Of a stretch of DNA of 64,000 bases, positions 1-10,420 are shown in pieces. The position numbers and the translations under genes are program-made. Source of the stretch: Cryptomeria japonica. Lineage: Eukaryota; Streptophyta; Pinopsida; Cupressales; Cupressaceae. The stretch is taken from positions 378,125,892 through 378,189,891 of the forward strand of contig NC_081415.1 of NCBI RefSeq assembly GCF_030272615.1, given 5' to 3'. Each line of letters starts with the position of its first letter. The first letter of the stretch is position 1. Below the pieces are notes generated by a model. That model saw only the letters and a program-made list of their open reading frames with translations. It was not told the DNA's origin and ran no database searches.

Positions 1-926
1 TTAACTCTTTCTTCAAATCTTGAATTCCTTTCAGGACATCTAGATGCAAAATGACCAATCTTATTACATGTAAAACATTTAAAAGGTGCTTTTCCTTCAT
101 ACTTACTTTCTACCAGTCCTTCCGATACTCTTCTAGCAAATAGTGCTTCAAGTTTCTCAAACTTGTCATCTTCTCTCTTCATATCTTCTAATTCTTTTGC
201 ATATAAAGCTTTCCAATATTGCTTATCGGTTGTAGATGTAGATGCATGAAAAGTAGGTTCAGTCTTCACAGCTCCAGAAGGTCCAAATTACTCAAGCTCA
301 AAAGTAGATATTTTCCCAACCAAAGTATCTCTGTTGATAGATGTATTAGCCACTGTTCTTAACTCATTAATAGTAGTATCCTTCATTTTGTAAGCTGGTG
401 GTAGGGCTCTCAGGACTTTAGAAACAATCTCATCTTCACTCAGAGTTCCACCACAACATTGAATTCCCATAAAAATCTCATTAACCCTTTACATGAATGC
501 GATAATCCTTTCATCTTCTTCCATCTTCAAGTTTTCATATCTCACCCGGTAACCATCAAGTTTAATAATCTTTACTATAGGGTCACCTTCATTAAGACTC
601 TGCAACTTATCCCATATAGCCTTTCCAGATGATTTGTCGGTTAATCCCATTATTTGCTAATTAGAAAGTGCACACAAGAGGGCTTCTCTTACTCTACAAT
701 CATTCTCAAGCTCCTTGTCTAGGTTTTCCAGAGGAGGATTGCCAGATCTTGGATTAAAGGGTGTGACACCATTCTATGTGATCTCCCAAATCTCCTTGCC
801 AAGACATCTCAGATGAGTTTCCATCTGAATCTTCCATACTGTATAGTTTGTTCTTTCAAGCCTCGGTATATCCCTTTGAAAGATAGCTCCAGAAGAATTG
901 GATGAACTTGAACTATTAGTCACCAT
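1..926 (-). pseudogene. Copia A gag, partial and broken by stops
   Basis: Encodes the nucleocapsid/capsid precursor of a Copia element. The start is the ATG at 926-924, 46 bases past the primer site. The N-terminal part has the Copia Gag pattern (a WKIQMETHLRCLGKEIWEIT-like segment), then the conserved stretch around LPPAYK near 400, and a CCHC zinc knuckle CFTCNKIGHFASRC at about 36-80. The frame is the same from 926 to base 1 but contains several in-frame stops, for example near 481, 655 and 291. The zinc knuckle is nearly identical in sequence to that of Copia C at 51730-51780, so the two elements are related. It is a pseudogene in this copy. Confidence 0.85.
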
Positions 927-971
927 AGGATCTTCCTCAAGTGGTTAATCTTTCTGCAGAGAGAACCAAAC

Positions 972-982
972 CTCTGATACCA
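972..982 (-). other. Primer binding site of Copia A
   Basis: On the minus strand the sequence reads TGGTATCAGAG, complementary to the 3' end of initiator tRNA-Met, the usual primer of plant Copia elements. It lies two bases inside the LTR end, as expected. Confidence 0.8.
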
Positions 983-984
983 AT

Positions 985-2206
985 TTTTAGATAGTTTAGA
1001 TAACCGGAAGACAACTGAGAGGGGGGGTGAATAAGTTGTCATAGATTACCAGAAGCATTATCAATTTAAAACAACAATACCGGAACCCAAAACAATAATA
1101 CCGGAATAGAATTTAATCCAATTATGCATAAACAATAATCACAGAATAAAAGCCATCCACACAACACCAAGATTTGTACATGGAAAACCCGGTAAAGGGA
1201 AAAACCACGATGGGAAGCCTACCCATTATTAGATAATACTTCTGCAAAAAGTATGTGAATTTACAATGAAGGGGCCTGCACTTGCAAGAAGGCCAACAAC
1301 CTAGAGTACACTGCTCATCACAAAAGGAGTCTCACTGAATACATACAAATCTAGACTACAATCTGGAGAAGTGAAGAACTACAAAAGATAGCATCTCCTA
1401 TGCCTGAGTACAGTTTTGGTTAAGCTCAATACCGGAACACTAAATCCTCTTACAAACCCAATTCGATCTCCAATAATTGACCAAATCCTCTATCTAAATG
1501 ATATTACATTAATCACACATTACATTCCTTGACCATGATCTCTTATAATAACCATGATGATCTACAATGAGATCTTACATCTTATTTATACAAACCCTCG
1601 ACCATAAACAATCAAGTCGGCCACCAGACAATAAACCAATTACATAATTACAAACCATGTTGGCCTTAGACAAAAAAAATAATAATATCCACACATAAGA
1701 CATCCCAAAAATACAACAATAGGTCCTATCCACATGTTACATCAATGTCGGTCCATAACCTAGATCAACTGGGACCAAGTATAGGTCCACACGCTTCAGC
1801 AATGATCTCCAAATGCCAAGTCTTGAACATGATCACCAACAACATCCCAAAAGTCCATCAGAAGCTGCACCAACACCAATTATGCAATGCATCAAAGATC
1901 TCCACTAAAAGCTTTACTGGTGAAACCTTTGTCGAAACTAGAAACCAATCTTCATAGCAAGCAGGATAGCATCTAATCACCAAACCAAAACCAACTGACT
2001 AAATATGAGTATAAGAATTATGAACAAGTCAATTCCATCACAAGATTATATCAAAGTCAACTGGATCATGCCGGATCCAAGTTAACCAGAAACCACTCAA
2101 CCTACCGGGACCAAAAGGGTGCCGGTAAAGAATCCAAATAGCTAGTGTTGACATCAATAAGAAAACATCAATGCAACACATAATGAATTCCACCAAATCG
2201 CCAACA
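985..2206 (-). repeat. Copia A 5' LTR, about 1.22 kb
   Basis: On the minus strand it starts TGTTGG at 2206 and ends at about 985 next to the primer site. The expected terminal CA reads AA, which I take as a point mutation. Near the 3' end it carries the C-rich tract (CACCCCCCCCTCTCAG) typical of plant Copia LTRs. There is only one LTR in the window, so the borders rest on motifs and not on an LTR alignment. The small open frames inside (for example 1745-1957) are not supported as genes. Confidence 0.7.
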
Positions 2207-2573
2207 ATTCCAAGACAAAATAATTATTGCAAGATGCATGATTCATCGTCAAATTTGACCTCCCAAAGCATTACTGAATAAGTTGCAAGAACATAGTACA
2301 AATGAGAAAAATAGTCAAAGTGTGACAATTTGAGGGTACCCTTGTGTCCAAGTAAGTTGAGAAAAAAATGAAAGATATTGATCTTAGCAAGATTGTGGTA
2401 AGTGAAGATCAATGCTTGGTAAAATAAAGGCATGAAGTGCTTACAAATGATAGACACTTGTGAAGATCATCAAGCGATTGAGAGGGAGAATGTAGTAGAA
2501 ATCATAAGTGGCTTGGAGGATCATCATGATTCAGTATCGCTTGATGCTTTACCATTTCAATAACAGGGAATTG
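2207..2573 (+). other. Pre-insertion sequence with the left half of a degenerate reading frame
   Basis: This 367 bp lies between the Copia A LTR and the giant-LTR element. From 2447 the plus frame reads an acidic sequence (MIDTCEDHQAIERENVVE and on) to 2573 with one stop. The codon at 2573 continues in phase at 15054 once the giant-LTR element and one AATTG copy are removed. Its family is not recognised. Confidence 0.4.
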
Positions 2574-4906
2574 TGTAATGCCCCGCCAGGAAACCCCTAA
2601 GGGTTTAAGTTAAAAACACTCAATTAGAGTGTAAATTTTTTTTTTTTTTTTAAATTAATAATTAAGAGCGTTGATGAATAGTTACAACATTAAGATACAT
2701 TGGAGTTATCTCAAAGTTATCTCTAACTAGATAACTCAGCGGAAGGCTAAAACGATCCTAAGGAGTTTACCAACGTGATTACATAAGCTTACACCTAACT
2801 CAACTTTTGTCATTAGATCCATTAAACTGAATATTTAAATTACGAGATAATGCATAGATCTTAATTATATATGTGTTCAATGGTTTAACATCTTATAATT
2901 TTAGGAAGAGATCATTTACTTTGGGCAGTTAGGAGGCCATTGAGAAGTTATTTATTCATTGCACTTTAAATTCATAATTACATTAAGAGGCCCCCCAAAG
3001 GGGTTCATGAAATTCATTCCTTGGGTTGTGGTATCCATTCACAATTGATTTCATCCTTTAATGTTTAAAAAAAAATATGCCTGTTGAGATTCATTCATTT
3101 AAGGCTAAACTATGATTAGTAAAGTGAGGATTCCTTCATTTGATTTTAAAGTGTTCACCCACATTTGATATATATATTTCTTAAATATTAAAAAGTATGG
3201 TTAATAAGAGAATTCGCTCCTTAAGGATTAACTACATTTAATAGAGGGAGGTCCCTTCATTTGATTTCTTGCATAGCCAACTGATGAGTTGAAATTCTTT
3301 TACAAAAGGTATAATGTGAGTAGCCATGGAATTCATCTGAAGTTTTAATAATGCAATAAATGGACTAACTTCATTAAGATGGATATGCATTAGGACAACG
3401 GAAACATCCTTTAAATTAAAGTATCGTTAACTAGATGACATTCATCATTTCAAGATTAGAGTAATAAGATCACAATGACGTTCTTCTATTAAGATTATAA
3501 TACGATTGTCTTATTGCACATCTTTTTTTTATAAACAAGTTAATAGGAGGGAGATACTTTTACTAAGTTTTAATGTATAAACAACTAATCAATTATTTCC
3601 CATTCTAGTTCAATTTTAGCAAACATGAGGGATTCCTTTTATAAGGGATTAAAAATATGGATATCTAATTGAGTTCACCCAATTATAAAATGAATCTGGT
3701 GAGGATTATTGATTATAATTTACAACATAAATTACTAAGTATATTCATCCAATATACAACATGAATACCTAGTTGGGTCCACACGATTATCAAATTACTC
3801 TGGTGAGGATTATAGTTAAGGTTAAGGCGTGAAATAACTTAACAAATCATCCAATGTAATGAAACATAATTAACATGGCGTGATTCATTTACTAAGGTAA
3901 AAAGTAGATATTTATATGATATGCATCCTTTAGATTTCAATCTAGGAATTGTGACATAAATTTTAACTTTGTTTCCCTTTTACGTTCATTTCATTAACAT
4001 GCTTATTAACAAATTAATCCAATGAAGTATTCTAGAAAGATTCTTTCCACTATTACAATTTAAATTAACATATTTTAAATACTTTGCCATAATCACAATT
4101 TACGATGTTTTATGAATCTGAGTTACTACATTTATCAAGATAAATAGTGTTATGCATCTAGATTTGAATTTATTAAATTTCCACCATACACTTATGCAAG
4201 AAATACAACCATCCATGATAACTTAAAGCATGAAACAAGGGAAACTAAAACACCGCATAACACAGATATGATCTCGGAGTTCACCCCTAAAGGGCTACGT
4301 CTCCGGGTCTGCTCAACTGCAAGACCCCTTTGGTATTATATCGTTAGAAATACGTGATCTATGAGTCTTTTACATCTTGCCACTTAGGCGTATAAAATCA
4401 ATATACAACAGACGACTCGGTCGAAATTTACATAATGATCCCTTTTGAGGCGGATCCAACTGAACACTTCAAGCAAATTACAAGTACTAATGACTGACGA
4501 TACTCTGACTAGGAACGTAACTGGCTATGACCAACACAAGTAAACCGGTGACAGAGTCCAAAAACAAACCTAGCAGGAACTTGCCTTCTTTACCATTATC
4601 TATTTCACTTCATCGGGGAAGGAATGACTAATCTATTTGTTTTACTAAAAGAAGGTATCATCTACTTCCGAACCTCAAATCGACACATTATTAAGTTTTC
4701 TGATGATCTCGTTAGCATATCAGTTGAGTTCTTCAAAATTTTCATGATGAACTTATCATACTTTAACATTTAGATTCCTATTTCTAAGTTCACAGAATGA
4801 ACAGATCAAATCGCAAGTTGCTGCTGAATATCGGAATATTTCAAAAAGTGAAGTCACCAATTGTTAAAACGCTATTAATTATATACATATAAAATTTCCT
4901 TCAAAA

Positions 4907-4930
4907 AAAAATATATATATATATATATAA
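4907..4930. repeat. (TA)n microsatellite in left giant LTR
   Basis: An A run followed by about ten TA units. The matching site in the right LTR is longer, which fits replication slippage after insertion. Confidence 0.85.
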
Positions 4931-5184
4931 ATCATATTGTTTAATAACATTCGAATTTCAAATTTATTATTTATTAATAAATATAACAATCTCCACATTA
5001 AATATATATATTAATAAAATTTAATCATTATTTAAAAACTTAATAAAAAAAAACTATTAATAAAACCCAAATTAACTATTTTAATATATATCGTGGAATT
5101 TATTTATTTCATTTTTTTTTAAATTAAAATAAATTTAAAAAACAAATACAAAAAAAAAACTACGAAAGCACTGGGGTGGGGGTT

Positions 5185-5203
5185 CCACGTGGACTCCACG
5201 TGG
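5185..5203. promoter_or_regulatory. Paired G-box (CCACGTGG) in left giant LTR
   Basis: Two perfect CCACGTGG palindromes start 11 bases apart (5185 and 5196), about one helical turn. The CACGTG core is the known binding site of plant bZIP and bHLH factors. That it acts in LTR transcription is inference. In the right LTR the first box has become CCACATGG. Confidence 0.55.
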
Positions 5204-5220
5204 CCCCCAAGGGCAGCTCA

Positions 5221-5356
5221 CGCTACCATGGGTAGCGGCTGCTACCAAAGGGTAGCAAGCGACTGCCATGGCAGCGCTGCTACCATTTGGTAGCAGTCCG
5301 CTGCCATGGCAGCGCTGCTACCATTTGGTAGCAGTCCGCTACCATGGTAGCAGACG
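5221..5356. repeat. GC-rich array of perfect hairpins, left giant LTR
   Basis: A run of short self-complementary segments built from GCTACC/GGTAGC and CTGCC/GGCAG arms, with loops of 0-4 bases: CGCTACCATGGGTAGCG, CGCTGCCATGGCAGCG, CTGCTACCATTTGGTAGCAG and GCTACCATGGTAGC. A 38 bp unit holding one 16 bp palindrome and one 20 bp hairpin is present twice here. The array stands out from the AT-rich LTR. It could fold either in RNA or as cruciform DNA; the function is unknown. Confidence 0.85.
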
Positions 5357-7218
5357 CTACCCTCACAACCCCGTGGTGGGGTTTATACCCGCCATGGGGG
5401 TTTCTGCGTTTTTTTGTTTTATATATATTTTTTTTTGAAATTTTTCTTTAAAAACAATTTATTTCTACTGTCAAAAATAAAAGAGACACACAACAAAAAA
5501 AAGAAATACAGTCTGTAAAATTTCATTCTTCCAACAACTTCTCTTTTTTTAAAATTTTTTTTTTTGAAATAAACCAAAAGGAATGACAAAAGGTATGTAA
5601 AAACCCCATACCCATTTTTTTAACAGCCATAAATAAATTTCCAGATTTATACCAAAATCTCCATTATGAGAGAAAATCTTCCTAACAAGTTTAAAACCAC
5701 AAAATTCATCAAGAACGAGGGTTTGATTCAAGAACAACCAAGATTGGGAGAAAACTGAAAACTAAACCTCAAACACATTCATGGGTAATATTTTTTTTTT
5801 TGTATTAAAAAATAAATATAGGAATAGATTCGAATCCTACCTCATAATGCAATTCCGGGCATGAATCTTGATGAAGAGCTCCCCCAATCTGTTGCTCCAA
5901 TGCAAATCCCTCCCATTTTTTTCAAAAAAAAACTCCCAAGCACAAGAACCCCCAAAATGCTTACAAAACTAGGTTAAAAAGAAAAACCCTAATTTTGCCC
6001 TAATTTTCAATTTCGAAATTAGGCATTTATTTTTAAAACAAAATGAATGAAAATCCCAAATGGATGTCATTCCTTTCCATTATTTATTAATCTTATTTGT
6101 TTTCCCTTATCAAAATTAAAATGCTTCTTTTTCTTATGGAGTTTTAAATTTTAATTTCTCAATATCGATTTAGGCCTACATTTATATTTTGGGACTATTG
6201 ACCGGGTAAGGCGTTTTGATTAAATTTTAATTTTCTAAAAATAAATCTTTTTATACTATATCAACTATACAAGTAAAAAGGGAATAATTTCTTTTAAATA
6301 ATATTAATTTACCCCTTTTCCTTCCAAAATGCGAAAATGAGTAATTTATTTCTATCTCTCAAATGACTTTAAAATTTTTCCTTTCTAAAACGCATAACTC
6401 AATAAATTCGTTATTTTAAAATTAGCTATTAAATTAACTCGCTATAACATAATAAAGTGACATTTTTAAATAAATGACTAATCTAATGCAAGAGTCTTGT
6501 TTATTCAAATTTCTCAACTACAGATGCATAAAAGTTACAAATGCGTAAATGAGCACGCTAACCCAAGTTAATTACCTTAAGCTTGCTACATTAATAATTT
6601 AAGGCAATCTCTTAAATTAATGATTAATCACATAAAGGAAGCTACCCATTTAAATTTCTAAATTACTAATGTGCTCGTCTACTCATCAATTTTGAATTTA
6701 ATACTTAGGATAACAAACCTCACTTACCTCGCGCAAGGCACGCAAATCGAGGAAGTCCTCCAAATCTCTCGACATGCATCCCAATGAAAGGCAAGCCCCA
6801 CGAATCTACACACGATGCTCACCTAACCATGGCTAAGGCAAGACGAGAGTTATATGACCACTAAATCCGAATTCAAAAGATGAAGGAGCATACTCAACCT
6901 TGCAAATTCCAAAGGAGATAAACCTTGCCCTAAGCGGTGTTGTACCTGCAATCTCCTGCACCCATGAATTCATACAAGCATGCATATACATATACATATT
7001 CAATGAAGGAGTTAGCTCAAGATTTATCTCAAGGGTTAGGAAACAATTACATTTACACGAAAATCGATGCAAACGCACAATAATAAGTATGCACAATTTA
7101 TTTATATTATCTAAACTACACATTGCATATCGGTTAATCTACCATTCAAGAATGCCACATAGGAAGTCAATCAAGGTTAAACGGGTTTTAAAAGTCCGAC
7201 TAGGGTATGGGCATTACA

Positions 7219-7232
7219 TTCTCCCCCCCTAG
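7219..7232 (-). other. Polypurine tract of the giant-LTR element
   Basis: On the minus strand CCTAGGGGGGGAGAA lies directly before TGTAATGCCC of the 3' LTR. This is the place and base composition expected of the plus-strand primer for reverse transcription. Confidence 0.8.
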
Positions 7233-10200
7233 GTTCCGACTTACTCCTGGAAGTCGCAAAGTTAAACGGGAGTCCTGCAACACTTATTAGTCCTTAAACT
7301 CAATTAACAATTATCAATTTGCACAAACAACTATTTTGTCAACAATTTAAAACATTATTCATCAATAAAAATGCATCTAACACCATTCACACCTTCAAAT
7401 ATTCTATAATTTACACTCAATCATAGCAAGGATACGAGACTTTTCCCTTTTTATTTCACCAAATTTAAGCAATTTAAAATATATAAGCACAGTTATCATA
7501 CTCATTTATCAAACATGACAAGAAAATATGCTCTCAAGGTCAATTTCTCTCACCAATTCATCTCTTTCACAAAACTTTATTGCATGGAATTAGCTTCACA
7601 TATCTTTTTTTTTTTTTTTTTACAACCAAGTTAACTTTCATCAAATAAGAGCAGTGTAAGAACTCAATTGTTTACACTTTTCAGACATACAAGAACCTTT
7701 CCAATGACTATGCCCCATAACATAGTGACAAGTTAATACCATTTAATCCATGATTACACAGAATATCCATCCACAAGACTGGTTTGCACAACACAATAGG
7801 CCACATGTGAGCATGTCTAATGCTCGGTCAAAGGTAACATATATGATCCACATCTCTATGTCTGCTCTCAGAATAAATACATGATCAACAAATGTCCAAC
7901 ATCTCACTCGAGGGCTTGATGGTGCTAGGGTACACCATAGTGGTGCTACCTTCCATACAAGTCCCTCGTGAATATCCCTTGTTGTGTAAGGTGTTTAGCC
8001 TCCAAGTGATAGTCACCACTCATAGGTAGGTAGTGGATCCTAGCTGTTTTCACAGCCTCACATACCTCCATCCTCAAGGTTCCTTGCGTCTACTTCCTCG
8101 TATACACTCATCCAAGCCCGTCTCCTACGTTCTTGGAGAGGAATTCACATTGCAACACAAGACCAGCATACGAAAACAACAAGGATAAACCGGTTTAGCC
8201 ACCAAAGTACAAAAGATTAAAGATAATAATTGTCAATTCCAACAATAAAACAAGAAAATAATTTCCGGATTTGCAACATCAAATCAAATAAGATCAAGAT
8301 TGCAAGATCGTGGCTAAACTGTCAAGGTCAAAGTAAAATAAATTGCTGGTCCACAAGGAAATAAAGAGATAAATAAAAGAAATTCATAAGTGCACATTAC
8401 ATCACTACGTGACTAATAGCTAGCCACCAATGAGGAAGGAAGGAACAATCGTCTAGCTATCCTAGTAGCTCATCATGTGGTGTGGCCAAGTCACACACCC
8501 GCATGGCATGGCAGTGTGCACCTCGACATCACCCCGCATCACGTCGTCACGTGGCATGGCTCTACCCAATACCTAGCGGTAGGCCGCATGGAAATGTCTA
8601 CTACATCCCGCATCGTGTCTCAGCATGGCATGGCAATACTCCAAGCGGACAAAGCATGCAATGGACGTATCCTGCATGGCAGTGTACCCCGCGGATAAGG
8701 CACGCGCCGGTCACACTCCGCATGGCGATGTTCCTCTCAGGATACTCGCCGTAAGCCAGAGGTATACATGGCTAAGGTCTATCCACAAGTCTACCAACAC
8801 TAGTTAGTTGGCAACTTATGTAAGAAAATAACATGCCTCTCATGAAGACAAGGCAACAAATGCTCCAATGGAATCCAACAATATGCTCAAAAACTGTCAT
8901 CAATATGCTCAAGATAAAGGATAGGAATAAGGCTGGCACACATGAACCTCATAAATCGGTTCATCACAAGGGGAAGTATTGAGTACACCTATGTTATAGT
9001 TTCGTTACAAAACCATACTTTTCCTCAAAATAGGGAAGCTAAAGTCGCTTTGCGTCGACATTACTCGTACGTTGTTCATGCTATTCAAGGAATGGTGACT
9101 TCTACTACTACCCCTTCACATACTGACTTATCAACAACCCGTGGGTTGGCACTCAGTAAGGAAACAAATAAGCAACATCACATAGATAGGTATGGTTTTC
9201 CCATACTCATAAACAAACATATTCCCCCATACTCATAAACAAACATATTCCCCATGGTTGATTTCTTCACCATCCCATGGGCACACAAAGCAAGTACGGG
9301 TTTTCTCACAACACACACAAAATAGCACCATTACTGGTTTAGCCACATTTACGGGGAGTACTTTACATTATGCTAACATATACTTAAGGGAAGTTTTAAT
9401 TATGCTTCACACATGAATCACCAAACAAAGTTTACTCTAGATCCACGTACCAAAATTTTCAACAATTCAAATTTACACAAAGAAATAACATCATTCTGAT
9501 ATCTTTTTCAATCTTCCCTAATCATTTTCATTCACATTACTAACTATGCAATTTCCCTTTCCAAGATGAAAAATGTTCCCCTTTCAACTAGAAGCCCAAA
9601 GCAACATAAAATTTCACATGCATTATAGCAAAACCTCTTCTTAAATCACTGCATTCTAAATAGTGTTTCAAAAACAACAATTCCTATATTTTAAACAAGA
9701 GGAGGAAGAGAGTTGGAAAATCAACTATTTCCTATGAATACACAAGAATTTCAAAATCACACCATATGCTCGGGCATAAGTTTATCATTTGAGTTGCACG
9801 GTTTTCATTTTTCTATCCCTTAGGAAGGTTCCAAAACATCCTAACATGACATTTCTAATCATTATTGTTGCACTATAATGTTCTAGTTTTCCGAACAAGA
9901 ATTCAAAACAACCAATTTTCTTTTTGTAATACAAGTCTTCTAGAGCGCAATCACTATTCGTAATACAATACGATACAATAACACATAAAATCTAACATTG
10001 AAAATTTATAATACGACAAGGAGGTAAATGAAGGGTTATCTACTAGATTTTACACATTTCATGCGTACAAATCAACAAGTCTTTTATTTACTCTTTTCGA
10101 AACATAATAAGACAATTACCCATATGGATTATTCAAAAGAGTAAAACAATCAAGAATGAAGGTACATACGACTCCCTTTCATAGTAAGAGAAATCGGAGT

Positions 10201-10408
10201 CCAAGACCTCATTAAGCAGACAAAACACCTATAATTATTCCCAAAACACCCACATCATTGAGGTGAAAACAAAGTGTGAACACACACAAGTACGGGTTGT
10301 TAAATCACACCCCTCACATCAAGGTGGACAAGCATAAAACATAAGGTAGACCCACACACACCAACTAAGAGCACAAGTGAAACCAGAGATCCCAGTGTTG
10401 CAACATGT
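7233..10408 (-). other. Internal domain of the giant-LTR element, no coding capacity seen
   Basis: About 3.2 kb between the polypurine tract and the primer site. I looked for zinc knuckles, protease DSG, RT YxDD and integrase motifs and found none. The longest open frames are under 100 codons and have no family resemblance. The part near 7900-8150 and 8476-8760 is richer in GC than the rest. It may act as leader or packaging RNA only; this is inference from the lack of proteins. Confidence 0.7.
8476..8760. repeat. GC-rich block with scattered CATGGCATGGCA-type repeats
   Basis: The words CGCATGGCATGGCAGTG, CAGCATGGCATGGCAATA, CTGCATGGCAGTGTACCC and CCGCATGGCGATG recur at irregular spacing, joined by CCCGCATC segments. 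All three forward frames stay open for 60-90 codons here, which is a by-product of the base composition; I do not call a gene. It looks like a decayed tandem repeat inside the internal domain. Confidence 0.45.
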
Positions 10409-10420
10409 GCTCTGATACCA
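10409..10420 (-). other. Primer binding site of the giant-LTR element
   Basis: On the minus strand TGGTATCAGAGC follows the 5' LTR end after two bases. It matches the initiator tRNA-Met 3' end over 12 bases, fixes the element orientation and is the primer type common in plant Copia elements. Confidence 0.9.

Larger units (their letters stand above)
1..2206 (-). mobile_element. Ty1/Copia retrotransposon A, 5' part (continues past the left window edge)
   Basis: Read on the minus strand this is LTR, initiator-Met-type primer site, then gag, the standard order of a plant Copia element. Only the first 2.2 kb lies in the window; protease, integrase, RT and the 3' LTR would lie to the left of base 1. 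The orientation follows from the primer site and from gag being read leftward. No target-site duplication can be tested because the other end is missing. The base next to the LTR on the right is the start of unassigned sequence at 2207. Confidence 0.85.
2574..7218 (-). repeat. 3' LTR of the giant-LTR element
   Basis: 4645 bp, TGTAATGCCC to GGGCATTACA. It is AT-rich over most of its length, with a GC-rich island at about 5170-5400 that holds two CACGTG boxes and a hairpin array. It has one more 38 bp hairpin unit than the other LTR and shorter (TA)n and T runs. No protein-coding frame is supported: the open frames at 5549-5737, 6833-7123 and 6900-7232 recur in the other LTR only because the DNA is the same. 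Confidence 0.93.

Noticed and set aside
2574-2583. 10 bp terminal inverted repeat as the mark of a DNA transposon
   Set aside because: The same ends border two long direct repeats with a primer site, polypurine tract and 5 bp target duplication, so it is an LTR element.
3281-3294. CTGATGAGTTGAAA, similar to a hammerhead ribozyme core (as in retrozymes)
   Set aside because: Only three bases separate CTGATGA from GAAA, so stem II cannot form, and no matching stem I or III is seen. The right LTR has the same sequence only because the DNA is duplicated.
6833-7232. Overlapping open frames on both strands, repeated at 14663-15104
   Set aside because: They are conserved only as part of the two near-identical LTRs and have no known motif. 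Both strands being open is a composition effect.
8477-8807. Three overlapping plus-strand open frames
   Set aside because: All frames are open at once in a GC-rich repeat; there is no family motif and the element is read on the minus strand.
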